A DNA stretch of 64,000 nt, taken from NCBI GenBank assembly GCA_963717195.1, contig CAVQVR010000012.1, forward strand, positions 434,001 through 498,000. The letters are read 5' to 3'. This DNA comes from JACDAE01 sp963717195 (GTDB taxonomy: Bacteria > Chloroflexota > Ktedonobacteria > Ktedonobacterales > Ktedonobacteraceae). Both the position numbers and the translations under genes were made by a program. The notes beneath the pieces were generated by a model. That model was not told the DNA's origin. It did not search any database and saw only the letters and a list, made by a program, of their open reading frames with translations. Positions 25,793 through 35,003 of the stretch are shown here, piece by piece. How positions within the stretch are numbered: position 1 is the stretch's first letter; every line of letters begins with the position of its first letter.

Positions 25793-28150
25793 ATGGCACA
25801 CGTTGACCAGGCCCGTCTCGACCTGATGGACAAGTATTGGAACGCAGCCAACTACCTGACCATCGGACAGATTTATCTCAAAGACAATCCGTTGCTGAAA
25901 GAACCACTCCTGCCCCAACACATCAAACCTCGCCTGCTGGGACACTGGGGCACATCTCCCGGCCTCAGCTTCATTTATGTCCATCTCAATCGCCTTATTC
26001 AGGACCACAACCTGGACATGATCTACATGGCCGGACCAGGACACGGCGGACCTGCTATTTTAGCCAACGTCTACCTCGAAGGCACTTACTCAGAGATTTA
26101 TCCGCATATTCCACAGAACACCGAAGGTATACAGCGCCTTTTCCGCCAGTTCTCCACTCCAGGAGGAGTTCCTAGCCACGTCAGTGTGCCAACTCCAGGC
26201 TCTATTCACGAAGGCGGCGAACTGGGCTACGTGCTCACTCACGCGTTCGGCGCTGCATTCGACAACCCAAACTTGATTGTCGCTGCTGTCGTCGGCGATG
26301 GTGAAGCCGAGACCGGTCCACTCGAAGGGTCGTGGAAATCCATCAGCTTCCTCAACCCTGTACGCGATGGAGCTGTTCTTCCTATCTTGCACCTGAACGG
26401 ATACAAGATTTCAGGCCCGACTGTGCTGGGACGTGACTACGACAACCGGGTACAACAACTCCTTACCGGACATGGCTACGATGTCCATTTTCTGGAAGGT
26501 GACGATCCAGTCGAAATGCACCAGGCCTTCTCTGATCTGCTGGATACCTGCTATGCAAAGATTCGCTCTTATCAGGAAAATGCACGCCAGCATGGTATCA
26601 CCAAACGCCCCAACTGGCCCGTCATTGTTTTGCGGACGCCGAAAGGATGGACCGGGCCTAAAGAGGTGGATGGCCTCCCCATAGAAGGTACCTTCCGTGC
26701 GCATCAGGTTCCAGTTGCTGATGTCCAGGCAAACCCGCAGCATCTGAGAATACTTGAAGAATGGATGCGCAGCTACAAACCAGACGAGCTATTTGACGAA
26801 AATGGACGCCTCATTCCCGAACTTGCCACGCTTGCACCCAGAGGCGACCTGCGTATGGGTGCCAATCCTCACGCCAACGGCGGTAAATTGCTCATCGATC
26901 TGGATCTTCCATCCTTTACCGACTACGCCATTGATGTCAAAAAGCCAGCAACCGAGTACCATGAATCCACACGCCAGCTCGGCAAGATGATGCGCGACAT
27001 CTTCACGCGCAACGCCGAGCAACAAAATTTCCGCATCTTCTGTCCCGACGAGACCAACTCCAATCGCCTTGGAGATGTCTTTACGGTCGAGAACCGTTGT
27101 TTAATGGAGCCCACTATCTCCATCGACGATCACGTCTCACCATTTGGACGCGTACTGGAGGTGCTGAGCGAACATCTCTGTCATGGCTGGCTCGAAGGCT
27201 ATCTCCTCACCGGTCGCCATGGCCTGTTTGCCACGTACGAAGCCTTCGCACTGATCTCCGCATCGATGACCGTCCAGCACGCCAAATGGCTAGAGGAAGG
27301 CATCAAATTGCCCTGGCGCGAGTCGATCTCCTCGCTCAACATTCTGCTAACCTCAACATGCTGGCGCAACGACCACAACGGATTCAGTCACCAGGGACCG
27401 GGCCTCATCGATACCATGCTCTCGAAAAAAGGAGCGGTCGCTCGTATCTACCTGCCACCGGATGCAAACTGCCTGCTCTCGGTCGCCGATCACTGCTTCC
27501 GTAGCCGCAACTATGTCAACCTGATCGTCATTGACAAGCAGCCACAACTGCAATGGCTCAATATGGAGGACGCAATTGCTCACTGTACACGCGGCTTCTC
27601 AACGTGGCATTGGGCCAGCAACGAAAACCATGTAGAGCCAGACGTTGTGTTAGCTTGCGCAGGCGATATCCCAACGCTGGAAACGGTCGCCGCCGCCTGG
27701 TGGTTGCGCCATCATATTCCCGAACTCAAAGTGCGCGTCGTCAACGTCGTCGACCTGATGACCCTCTACCCATCGTACCTGCACCCACATGGCATGGACA
27801 ACGACACCTTCGTCGAACACTTCACCGAAGATAGACCCGTCGTGTTCGCTTTCCACGGCTACCCACGCGCTATTCACGAGGTCGTACATGGACGCCCTAA
27901 CGTAGCTCGTTTCCATGTACGCGGCTTCAATGAAGAGGGAACAACTACCACCCCCTTCGATATGGTCGTGCTCAATGGAATGAGTCGCTATCATCTCTGT
28001 ATTGAGGCGATGCGTCGTGTTCAGCGTGTACGCCAACTAACGGCTCCCCTGATTGCCGAATGCAACGATATGCTCACAAAGCATCACTCGTATGTGCGCA
28101 CCAATCTGCAAGATATGCCAGAAGTACGGGATTGGGTCTGGTCTGACTGA
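25793..28150 (+). CDS. xfp: Xylulose-5-phosphate/fructose-6-phosphate phosphoketolase
   Basis: Splits xylulose-5-phosphate (and probably fructose-6-phosphate) with phosphate to acetyl phosphate and a shorter sugar phosphate, using thiamine diphosphate. The 785-residue protein has the full-length family architecture: GHWGTSPGLSFIYVHLNRLI, the GPGHGGPAILANVYLEG motif, TPGSIHEGGELGYVLTHAFG, cofactor motif VVGDGEAETGPLEGSW, and DETNSNRL, plus the C-terminal region FHVRGFNEEGTTTTPFDMVVLN. The ribosome site GGAGG is 5 bp before ATG 25793. No acetate kinase gene is nearby. Confidence 0.95.
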   Translation: MAHVDQARLDLMDKYWNAANYLTIGQIYLKDNPLLKEPLLPQHIKPRLLGHWGTSPGLSFIYVHLNRLIQDHNLDMIYMAGPGHGGPAILANVYLEGTYSEIYPHIPQNTEGIQRLFRQFSTPGGVPSHVSVPTPGSIHEGGELGYVLTHAFGAAFDNPNLIVAAVVGDGEAETGPLEGSWKSISFLNPVRDGAVLPILHLNGYKISGPTVLGRDYDNRVQQLLTGHGYDVHFLEGDDPVEMHQAFSDLLDTCYAKIRSYQENARQHGITKRPNWPVIVLRTPKGWTGPKEVDGLPIEGTFRAHQVPVADVQANPQHLRILEEWMRSYKPDELFDENGRLIPELATLAPRGDLRMGANPHANGGKLLIDLDLPSFTDYAIDVKKPATEYHESTRQLGKMMRDIFTRNAEQQNFRIFCPDETNSNRLGDVFTVENRCLMEPTISIDDHVSPFGRVLEVLSEHLCHGWLEGYLLTGRHGLFATYEAFALISASMTVQHAKWLEEGIKLPWRESISSLNILLTSTCWRNDHNGFSHQGPGLIDTMLSKKGAVARIYLPPDANCLLSVADHCFRSRNYVNLIVIDKQPQLQWLNMEDAIAHCTRGFSTWHWASNENHVEPDVVLACAGDIPTLETVAAAWWLRHHIPELKVRVVNVVDLMTLYPSYLHPHGMDNDTFVEHFTEDRPVVFAFHGYPRAIHEVVHGRPNVARFHVRGFNEEGTTTTPFDMVVLNGMSRYHLCIEAMRRVQRVRQLTAPLIAECNDMLTKHHSYVRTNLQDMPEVRDWVWSD

Positions 28151-28178
28151 GGTTGCGAGCTTCGCTAAAACGTTTTGT

Positions 28179-28208
28179 GCCCTGAAGGTTAATCCCCACC
28201 TTCAGGGC
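28179..28208. terminator. Hairpin between phosphoketolase and ABC ATPase genes
   Basis: 11-bp stem GCCCTGAAGGT with an 8-base loop between two convergent genes; no T tract. Confidence 0.6.
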
Positions 28209-28233
28209 ATCTGTCAGTTCCCGGAGAATAGCT

Positions 28234-29013
28234 CTATAACCTGCGCAAGAAATTGCGCGTGCGCTCATTCTCAGAAGTATCAAACAGTTGGTCAGGTGGC
28301 CCCTGCTCCACAATCTGCGCTTTATCCATAAAGATGACGTGATCAGCAACCTCGCGAGCAAAACCCATCTCGTGTGTTACGACAACCATCGTCATTCCCT
28401 CTTCGGCAAGTTGCTTCATTACCTTGAGTACATCGCCAACCAGTTCGGGATCAAGCGCCGACGTTGCCTCATCAAAGAGCATCAACTTGGGATTTATCGC
28501 CAGGGCACGCGCTATCGCAACACGTTGCTGCTGCCCACCAGAAAGCTTATGTGGATACGCATCCGCTTTCTCAGACAGGCCAACTTTGTTCAACAAATCC
28601 AGCGATTGCTCCCTGACCTCGGCCATGGGACGATGCAACACATGAATGGGTGCCTCCATCACATTTTGCAGCGCCGTCTTATGCGGAAACAGGTTAAAGC
28701 GTTGAAAGACGAAGCCAACCTGCGCACGAATACGCGCGATATTGGCCTCTTTATCTTCCACGAGTTGACCATTCACCTCGCGGTAGCCCATCAGCTCATC
28801 TTCAATATAGATGCGGCCACCATCGATCTTCTCCAGATGATTGAGGCAACGCAGTAGCGTCGTTTTGCCCGAACCACTGGGTCCAATAATCACAACGACT
28901 TGTCCACTCATTACCGACAGGTCTACACCATCCAGAACGGTCAGCGAGCCAAAACGCTTCACGATCTTCTCTCCACGTACCATCACGCGTGCAGTTGTTT
29001 CCTGTAAAGCCAT
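28234..29013 (-). CDS. Polar amino-acid ABC transporter ATP-binding protein
   Basis: 259-residue ATPase that powers uptake of a polar amino acid (GlnQ/HisP type). It shows Walker A GPSGSGKTT, Q-loop FQRFNLFPH, signature LSGGQQQR, Walker B LMLFDEAT, and switch His in VVVTHEM. The small insertion ELMGYREVNGQLVEDKEANI is common in this subfamily. ATG 29013 is placed behind GGAGGAGGG; an in-frame TTG at 29031 would lie in that site. It is last in the operon after permease and binding protein. Confidence 0.94.
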   Translation of the reverse strand: MALQETTARVMVRGEKIVKRFGSLTVLDGVDLSVMSGQVVVIIGPSGSGKTTLLRCLNHLEKIDGGRIYIEDELMGYREVNGQLVEDKEANIARIRAQVGFVFQRFNLFPHKTALQNVMEAPIHVLHRPMAEVREQSLDLLNKVGLSEKADAYPHKLSGGQQQRVAIARALAINPKLMLFDEATSALDPELVGDVLKVMKQLAEEGMTMVVVTHEMGFAREVADHVIFMDKAQIVEQGPPDQLFDTSENERTRNFLRRL

Positions 29014-29040
29014 ATCTTTTCCCTCCTCCAAATCTGCGTA

Positions 29041-29787
29041 TCAACCTGTACGACCCACACGCGGCGAACTGAAGCCAAGCATACGCGCTGCCCACTTCTT
29101 TTCGTCCAGATCGATCTTTGTCGTGCGATTGGGATCCAGCCGATTCTCAATCCAACCCTGGACATAACCCCATAGCGTTGTCATTGCCAGATAATAGAGT
29201 GTCGCCACAATGAGAAGCTCGAAGATGGTAAAGGTTGGCGAACCAAATTGTTCGGCAAAACCCGTCAATTCCCTTAAACCTATCACTGAAGCAATCGACG
29301 TTGTTTTGAGCATATTATTGAATTCATTGCCCAAAGGAGGTACAATCACACGAGCTGCCTGCGGTAAAACGATGCGGCGCATCGCCAGACTATAACGCAT
29401 TCCTAACGACTTAGCAGCTTCCATCTGACCAGGATCGACCGAGGTAATACCAGCACGAGTAATCTCGGACATATACGCACCTTCGTTCAAAGAAAATGCT
29501 ATCAATACACAAGCAATATCAGATAGAAGAAGATTTGGAAAGATCCTTGGCAAGCCATCAAAAAGCAACAAAACCTGTACTAGCAAAGGGCTACCACGAA
29601 AAAACCAGATATAAGCACGAGCAATGGCAGATAACCAGGGATAGCGTGACATACGCATCAAAGCAATAAAGAGACCAATGATAACGCCCAAAATCTGTGC
29701 CACGACTGAGATCCAGAGAGTTGTCCAGGCCGCCTGAAGCACAAACCCGGAGAAGAGAAATTGCTTGAAAACATCCCACTGGAACAT
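29041..29787 (-). CDS. Polar amino-acid ABC transporter permease
   Basis: 248-residue inner-membrane protein of the HisM/GlnP type with about five hydrophobic helices. It has the EAA cytoplasmic loop (GQMEAAKSLGMRYSLAMRRIVLPQA) that docks the ATPase, and the typical WFFRGSPLLVQ segment. A single permease gene suggests a homodimer. Ribosome site AAGGAG before ATG 29787. 27 bp upstream of the ATPase gene. Confidence 0.94.
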   Translation of the reverse strand: MFQWDVFKQFLFSGFVLQAAWTTLWISVVAQILGVIIGLFIALMRMSRYPWLSAIARAYIWFFRGSPLLVQVLLLFDGLPRIFPNLLLSDIACVLIAFSLNEGAYMSEITRAGITSVDPGQMEAAKSLGMRYSLAMRRIVLPQAARVIVPPLGNEFNNMLKTTSIASVIGLRELTGFAEQFGSPTFTIFELLIVATLYYLAMTTLWGYVQGWIENRLDPNRTTKIDLDEKKWAARMLGFSSPRVGRTG

Positions 29788-29810
29788 AAAACTCTCCTTG
29801 TAGAAAAGTT

Positions 29811-29840
29811 CCTGGCCCTCTTAAAATGGAGAAGGCCAGG
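29811..29840 (-). promoter_or_regulatory. Intra-operon stem-loop between binding-protein and permease genes
   Basis: A 7-bp stem (CCTGGCC with GGCCAGG, extended by CTC/GAG) sits in the 86-bp gap after the binding-protein gene. Such hairpins commonly limit read-through or protect the upstream mRNA so that binding protein exceeds permease; here this is inference. Confidence 0.5.
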
Positions 29841-29873
29841 ATTTCCGCTTTACCACTGCACTCAAAATCGGTT

Positions 29874-30758
29874 TTAAGAAATTTCCTGGGCGGTGTCGAG
29901 TTGCCACTTACTAAACAGATTTGCGTAGGTGCCATCTGACTTCACAGTATTGAACGCTTTCTGAACTGCAGTGAGCATGCTCGTATCGCCCTTGCGGACG
30001 GAGATGCCTTCAGGGGCTGCATTCACAATAGAGCCCGCAACCTGGAAACGTCCTGGATTCAATTTGAGGTAATAATCGGTAACGGGAGAATCCTGGAAGG
30101 TTGCATCGACGCGACCAGTGACCAGCAAGTTGATGACATCGGTCTGCGCACTCAGAATGGTAAGTTTAGCCGGGTTGGCTTTACAATCCCCTTTGTTCTC
30201 CGCATTCAGGGTATCAAGTTCGGTGGTGCCATCTTGTACACCTACCGTTTTACCACACAGATCAGTAACCGCATTGATCTTCTTGGGATTCCCGTTTGCT
30301 ACCAGTATAGACTGACCCGCATTAAAGTAAGGCACAAAATCGACCTGTTTCTGACGATCAGGAGTAATCGTCTGCGCAGAAATAACTACATCAAAGCGTT
30401 TAGCCTTTAGAGCATCTACAATGGTTGTAAAATTGGCAGTCACGACATTGGTTTTTAGTCCCATACGCGCAGCCATCGCTGTAATCAAATCCACGTCGAA
30501 ACCAGTTGCTTTACCAGTAGCTGTATCAATAAACTCCTGGGGAGGATAGGTTGTATCGCTACCTACCGTTAAAGTTCCTGGCGTGATCAGGTCTGTAGGC
30601 GCTGTGATAGACACTTTTGTCGTCGTTGTTGTCGTGCTACCTCCTGTAGAAGTCGAGCTTCCACAGGCCGAGAGAAGAAGAGAGAACCCGATGATGACAC
30701 TCGCAAATAACACATAAAGGCAAAAGTGTCGTCGAGTAGAGTTGGAAATAGATGTCAT
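29874..30758 (-). CDS. Amino-acid ABC transporter substrate-binding lipoprotein
   Basis: 294 residues. A lipoprotein signal peptide ends in the lipobox LLSAC (residues ~28-32), followed by a Ser/Thr/Gly linker (STSTGGSTTTTTTK). The SBP family 3 fold follows, with LTVGSDTTYPPQEFID, TGKATGFDVDLITAMAARMG, FDVVISAQTITPDRQKQVDF and VGVQDGTTEL. Captures a polar amino acid and delivers it to the permease encoded next. The ribosome site AGGAGG precedes ATG 30758. First gene of the ABC operon. Confidence 0.94.
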   Translation of the reverse strand: MTSISNSTRRHFCLYVLFASVIIGFSLLLSACGSSTSTGGSTTTTTTKVSITAPTDLITPGTLTVGSDTTYPPQEFIDTATGKATGFDVDLITAMAARMGLKTNVVTANFTTIVDALKAKRFDVVISAQTITPDRQKQVDFVPYFNAGQSILVANGNPKKINAVTDLCGKTVGVQDGTTELDTLNAENKGDCKANPAKLTILSAQTDVINLLVTGRVDATFQDSPVTDYYLKLNPGRFQVAGSIVNAAPEGISVRKGDTSMLTAVQKAFNTVKSDGTYANLFSKWQLDTAQEIS

Positions 30759-30812
30759 GATGAAGGCAACCTCCTAGGCAAAAGTGTGGCTTCGCGTGTA
30801 AAACATGGGTAG

Positions 30813-30842
30813 AGTGTAGCACACAATTGAAAGCATTCACAA
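30813..30842 (-). promoter_or_regulatory. Possible promoter of the amino-acid ABC operon
   Basis: On the minus strand TTGTGA (30842-30837), an 18-bp spacer and TACACT (30818-30813), 55 bp before the binding-protein start. Confidence 0.4.
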
Positions 30843-31103
30843 GCGACTTTCACTTATGCGGCTTGCTTATACTACGTCCATTTCACCGCGAACTATCACC
30901 AGGAACAGACGTATTTGGGTAGCACGCAAGGTATCCAAAGGAAGACACCTGTTCCATCCCGGACAAAATGCAGAATAATGGAAGGATGCATTTCCTTGAC
31001 CTCTCAAGAGTTTCATGCGTATACTGTTCCTTAAGAAGACCGCAAGAACCACTGTTCTTTCACCACCCGCTTGAGGGTACTGAAAGCAGAGTAAGTATCG
31101 CCA

Positions 31104-31133
31104 GCGGCGGGTAACAATGCAGTTATCCGCCGC
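31104..31133. promoter_or_regulatory. Leader hairpin before the aminotransferase gene
   Basis: A 12-bp stem GCGGCGGGTAAC (one G-T pair) with a 6-base loop, 86 bp upstream of the aminotransferase start. It may be an attenuator or processing site; no T tract. Confidence 0.4.
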
Positions 31134-31218
31134 CTGTTATTGCATCGAGGCAAAAGAGAATTCATCGGCATTGATATCACGTTCAGTGCTGATCGAACAG
31201 TAGACGGAGCAATATTCA

Positions 31219-32379
31219 ATGACTATTCAACAACACAAGACTATTCCTATTCCCGAAGTAGAGCCACGTGCAACTATTCCCAACCAGAATCTCCGTGTTC
31301 CCGGCCCAACGGCCATTCCACCCGAGATTATGGCGGCACAGGCTCACCAGATGATCAACCATCGTGGGCCTGAGTTCTCCGCAATTCTGAAACGGGTCAC
31401 GTTGCGCTTGCAATATTTTTTCCAGACCGAAGCACCCGTCCTGACCTATCCAGCGTCCGGCACCGGTGGTCAGGAATGCGCTATCGCGAATCTTTTCTCA
31501 GCAGGCGAGCATATCGTCGTCATCACCATTGGCAGCTTCGGCAATCGCCTCGCCAAAATCGCCGACACCTATGGACTCAACGTCTCGCGCATCGAGTTTC
31601 CCTGGGGTGAGGCCGCTGATCCGGCAACCGTCGAGGCGCGTCTAAAAGAACTCCCTCCCTATCGCGCCGTCTTAATGACGCATAATGAGACCTCTACAGG
31701 CGTAACAAACGACGTTCAGACGCTCTCTGCCCTGGTTCATAGGGTCAGCCCAGACGCTCTGGTCGTTGTGGATGCCGTCAGTTCGATGGGCTGCGTACCC
31801 CTGGAGATGGACGCATGGGGACTCGACGTGGTCTTTACTGGTTCTCAAAAAGGCTGGATGGTCCCGCCGGGTATTATGATGATCGCCGCCAGCCCTCGGG
31901 CGTGGGAAGCTCACAAGACGGCGAAACTGCCCCGTTTCTACTTTGACTGGACACTTTCACGCAAGAAGCTTGAATCTTCCTGGCAGCATCCTACCACGCC
32001 CCCGGTCTCCATCTTCTACGCGCTCGACCTCGCCTTGGAGATGATGCTGGCGGAGGGACGCGAAACGATCTTTGAGCGCCATCGCCGTGCCGGTGAATTT
32101 ATCCGTTCCCGCGCGAAGGCAATGGGCTTAAAGCTCCTGGCTGACCACCAGTACGTCTCAAACACCGTATCCTCCATCTACTTCCCTGAGGGTGTCGATG
32201 GCAAGGGCCTGTTGACGACACTGCGCAAGCAAGACAATATTGTGCTTGCCTCGGGTCAGGACCAGTTGCAGGGCAAAATCTTCCGCATCGGGCACCTGGG
32301 TTTCTTTACTGAAGCGGACCTGGTACAGGTGATGGATACTCTTGAAAAACGTCTGCCTGAGTTCGGGTTCAAGCGTTAA
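31219..32379 (+). CDS. Class V aminotransferase (serine-glyoxylate / serine-pyruvate type)
   Basis: 386-residue PLP enzyme. It shows the N-terminal RVPGPTAIPPEIM, PASGTGGQECAIANL, HNETSTGVTND, the cofactor-binding VDAVSSMGCVPLEMDAWGLDVVFTGSQKGW with the Schiff-base Lys in GSQKG, and a C-terminal RIGHLGFFTEADL. The family covers alanine- or serine-glyoxylate aminotransferases and some phosphoserine aminotransferases. Because serA follows 27 bp later, it probably acts as the aminotransferase of serine synthesis from 3-phosphohydroxypyruvate (inference). ATG 31219 has only a weak upstream GAGC site. Confidence 0.88.
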   Translation: MTIQQHKTIPIPEVEPRATIPNQNLRVPGPTAIPPEIMAAQAHQMINHRGPEFSAILKRVTLRLQYFFQTEAPVLTYPASGTGGQECAIANLFSAGEHIVVITIGSFGNRLAKIADTYGLNVSRIEFPWGEAADPATVEARLKELPPYRAVLMTHNETSTGVTNDVQTLSALVHRVSPDALVVVDAVSSMGCVPLEMDAWGLDVVFTGSQKGWMVPPGIMMIAASPRAWEAHKTAKLPRFYFDWTLSRKKLESSWQHPTTPPVSIFYALDLALEMMLAEGRETIFERHRRAGEFIRSRAKAMGLKLLADHQYVSNTVSSIYFPEGVDGKGLLTTLRKQDNIVLASGQDQLQGKIFRIGHLGFFTEADLVQVMDTLEKRLPEFGFKR

Positions 32380-32406
32380 AGGCGCAGAGAGGTTAAGAGT
32401 ACAAGC

Positions 32407-34137
32407 ATGGCAGAAGTAGAGGATAAGCAGATCAGGAAGGCAGAGGAGGGAGACACAACCGAGAAACTCAAAATCCTCATCACTGATCGTATCGCACAGG
32501 AAGGCATCGAACTCCTGCGCACTCAGTTGCCCGAAGCACAGATCGACGAACGCCCAGGGCTGAAGCCGGAGCAGTTGAAAGCAATTATTGGCGCGTATGC
32601 CGCTCTGATCGTACGCAGTGAGACACAGGTCACCGCCGATGTGCTCGCTGCGGCAACAAATATGAAGATCGTCGGACGTGCAGGCGTAGGGGTTGATAAC
32701 ATCGATACCGAGGCGGCTACACGCCAGGGCATCATCGTCGTCAATTCGCCAACGGGCAACATTATCGCCGCCGCCGAACACTCGGTCGCAATGCTGATGG
32801 CACTGGCCCGCCATATTCCAGCCGCCAGTGCAAGTGTTAAGGCTGGCAAATGGGAGAAGAGCAAATTTCTGGGCGTCGAGGTGCGGCACAAAACGCTGGG
32901 CGTCGTTGGCCTGGGCAAAGTCGGTATGGCCGTTGCCAGGCGTGCACAGGGCTTAGAGATGCAGATCATCGCCTATGATCCTTTTGTCTCCCCCGAGCAG
33001 GCACGCAAGAACGACATCACGATGCTCAGCCTGGATGAAGTGCTCGCGCAGGCCGACTTTGTGACGCTGCACACGTCGCTCACCAGTGGTCCTAACGGTA
33101 CGCGTGGCTTAATCGGAGCACGAGAATTGAGCTTGATGAAGCCCACAGCTCGCCTGATTAACTGTGCTCGTGGTGGTCTGATTGAGGAAGAAGCGCTGCT
33201 GACCGCATTAAGTGAAGGACGTCTGGCAGGTGCAGCGCTCGATGTTTTTAGCCAGGAACCCATCCGCGATAATGAGACGCTAAAGCAACTGGTCGCTCAC
33301 GAGCGCATCATCGCGACTCCGCACCTGGGCGCTTCTACCGAAGAGGCACAGGTAGGTGTGGCAACCGATGTTGCTGATCAGATCGTCTCCGTCTTACGCG
33401 GTGGCTTCCCGCGTGCAGCCGTCAACGCTCCACTGATATTGCCAGAGACGTTGAAGATTCTGCAACCCTATATGAACCTCGTCGAAAAAATGGGACGCCT
33501 GTACACACAATTGCAACCAGGTCCAATCAACAAAATCGAACTCATCTACCATGGTGAGATCGCAAGCTACGATCTACGACCATTGCAAGCGGCACTCATC
33601 AAGGGTCTGCTGGAATCCATCTCGGATGCACACGTCAATATGATCAATGCCCAGGTTTTGGCGAAAACGTGGGGCCTGGAGATTACCGAACAGAAATCAA
33701 CCACGCCAGCTGAATTCGCCAACCAGGTCACACTGCGCGTTCAGAGCTCCAATGGTTCTGTCTCATCGTTTGCAGGTAAAGCGGGTTCCGGTGATGAACG
33801 CATTGAAGTTCTTAGCGGCACGATTCTGCATGACACACCACGTATCGTACGCGTGGGACGCTATTGGACCGAGTTTGTCCCTGAGGGCTATATCCTCTTC
33901 TGCCGCAACTACGACCAGCCAGGTATGATTGGGCGGGCAGGAACAGTACTGGGCAAAGCGAAAGTCAACATTCATCATATGGATGTCGGTCCCAGCGTAC
34001 GCGTACCCCGCCGCCAGGATATTCCACCCGATACGGCCTTGATGGTTATTCTGGTCGATGATCCTATCCCTGACTGGGCACTACGTGAGTTGAACGAATC
34101 GGGAGATATCTTTGGTGTGACTATGGTCACCTTATAA
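32407..34137 (+). CDS. serA: D-3-phosphoglycerate dehydrogenase
   Basis: First enzyme of serine synthesis, oxidising 3-phosphoglycerate with NAD. The ~576-residue protein is the long SerA type. It has a ~25-residue acidic/Lys-rich start, substrate domain, NAD-binding LGVVGLGKVGMAVARRAQGLEM, catalytic Arg in NCARGGLI and Glu/His in ATPHLGASTEEAQ. The allosteric substrate-binding domain and a C-terminal ACT domain (YILFCRNYDQPGMIGRAGTVLGKAKVNIHHMDVG) follow, which usually gives serine feedback inhibition. It lies 27 bp after the aminotransferase and 13 bp before the VOC gene. Confidence 0.95.
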   Translation: MAEVEDKQIRKAEEGDTTEKLKILITDRIAQEGIELLRTQLPEAQIDERPGLKPEQLKAIIGAYAALIVRSETQVTADVLAAATNMKIVGRAGVGVDNIDTEAATRQGIIVVNSPTGNIIAAAEHSVAMLMALARHIPAASASVKAGKWEKSKFLGVEVRHKTLGVVGLGKVGMAVARRAQGLEMQIIAYDPFVSPEQARKNDITMLSLDEVLAQADFVTLHTSLTSGPNGTRGLIGARELSLMKPTARLINCARGGLIEEEALLTALSEGRLAGAALDVFSQEPIRDNETLKQLVAHERIIATPHLGASTEEAQVGVATDVADQIVSVLRGGFPRAAVNAPLILPETLKILQPYMNLVEKMGRLYTQLQPGPINKIELIYHGEIASYDLRPLQAALIKGLLESISDAHVNMINAQVLAKTWGLEITEQKSTTPAEFANQVTLRVQSSNGSVSSFAGKAGSGDERIEVLSGTILHDTPRIVRVGRYWTEFVPEGYILFCRNYDQPGMIGRAGTVLGKAKVNIHHMDVGPSVRVPRRQDIPPDTALMVILVDDPIPDWALRELNESGDIFGVTMVTL

Positions 34138-34150
34138 AAGGAGTTGATAA

Positions 34151-34564
34151 ATGATCACAGGGCTCGGACATATCGCATTTCGCATCACCAACCTTGAGCA
34201 ATCGCTGGACTTCTACTGCAACAAGCTTGGTTTACGCGAGGCATTTCGTCTCGAACGCGAGGGCGAGCCGTCGCCCTGGATCGTTTATCTCCACATAGCT
34301 CCCAACCAGTTTCTCGAATTATTCCCCGGCGCGGAGGGCGAAATACCTTCGCGCAATGGGGCCGGCTACAACCACTTCTGCCTGGTCGTCAATGATTTAC
34401 AGGCAACGTTACGTGAATTTGAAGGACGTGGCCTTACCCTCTCCGGTCAACCGCAACAAGGTCTTGATCACAACTGGCAATACTGGATCAATGATCCTGA
34501 CGGCAATGCGATTGAGTTGATGCAGATTATGCCAGAATCGCCTCAGGCTGCTGCTGACGGATGA
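34151..34564 (+). CDS. VOC (glyoxalase/dioxygenase) family protein
   Basis: 137 residues with the paired beta-alpha-beta-beta-beta layout of the vicinal oxygen chelate fold: HIAFRITNLEQSLDFYCNKLG at the start, YNHFCLVVNDLQATLREFEGRG in the second half, and the metal-ligand Glu in WINDPDGNAIELMQI. Possible metal ligands His8, His75 and Glu. It is coupled to serA by a 13-bp gap with AAAGGAG before the ATG, so it belongs to the serine operon, though the reaction is unknown; lactoylglutathione lyase is only one option. Confidence 0.85.
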   Translation: MITGLGHIAFRITNLEQSLDFYCNKLGLREAFRLEREGEPSPWIVYLHIAPNQFLELFPGAEGEIPSRNGAGYNHFCLVVNDLQATLREFEGRGLTLSGQPQQGLDHNWQYWINDPDGNAIELMQIMPESPQAAADG

Positions 34565-35003
34565 GCGAGAGCATAACAACATAATGTTCTGCCCCCTTTA
34601 TCTGACCCATTGTGACGTAGGGACCATATTATGCTCTTCTAAAAATTGATCCAGATACCTGATACTACAGATTGCGACCTCTGATATCCGGATTGAATTT
34701 TTAAACGCTATTACGGCGTCCTTGATTGATCAATTCCTCCCCGCTGAAGATAAACCAGCATATCAATACATTTATATCCACTGATAAAAATGCTATACTA
34801 GTGAAGAGCGTCTACTATCAGAAGAGGTAGTTTCTATTAGCTCATACCGGGCCGAAGGTAATTCCTCATCATTTGTAGCGAAAGGAGAACTACGCACATA
34901 ATAAAGAAGGGCTTCCCGGATGGGTGCAACGTCAAGGATTGATCAACTGGTACCCCTGAAGATGATAGAGTGATTGTTTCTACGAGTGAAAGAAAGTAAA
35001 AGC
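34565..35003. other. Intergenic region before the GH2 gene
   Basis: About 440 bp with no gene seen. It contains the extended -10 promoter listed separately and otherwise AT-rich sequence. Confidence 0.5.
34771..34799 (+). promoter_or_regulatory. Extended -10 promoter candidate for the GH2 gene
   Basis: TGCTATACT (extended -10, 34791-34799) with a weak -35 TTTATA 17 bp upstream; ~205 bp before the proposed start. Confidence 0.45.

Larger units (their letters stand above)
30759..31218. other. Divergent leader region with potential RNA structure
   Basis: 460 bp between the ABC operon (leftward) and the serine cluster (rightward). It contains a promoter-like pair for the ABC operon, a nested stem-loop at 30902-30955, and a strong hairpin at 31104-31133. 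No open frame with family similarity is seen. Confidence 0.5.

Noticed and set aside
30840..31218. T-box or glycine riboswitch in the leader
   Set aside because: No GGTGGNACCGCG-type box on either strand (GGGTAGCACGC is only a partial match), and no glycine-aptamer core; kept only as unspecific stem-loops.
34565..34600. Copy of the 23430 hairpin arm after the VOC gene
   Set aside because: Only GAGCATAACA is shared; no long arm or paired partner is present.
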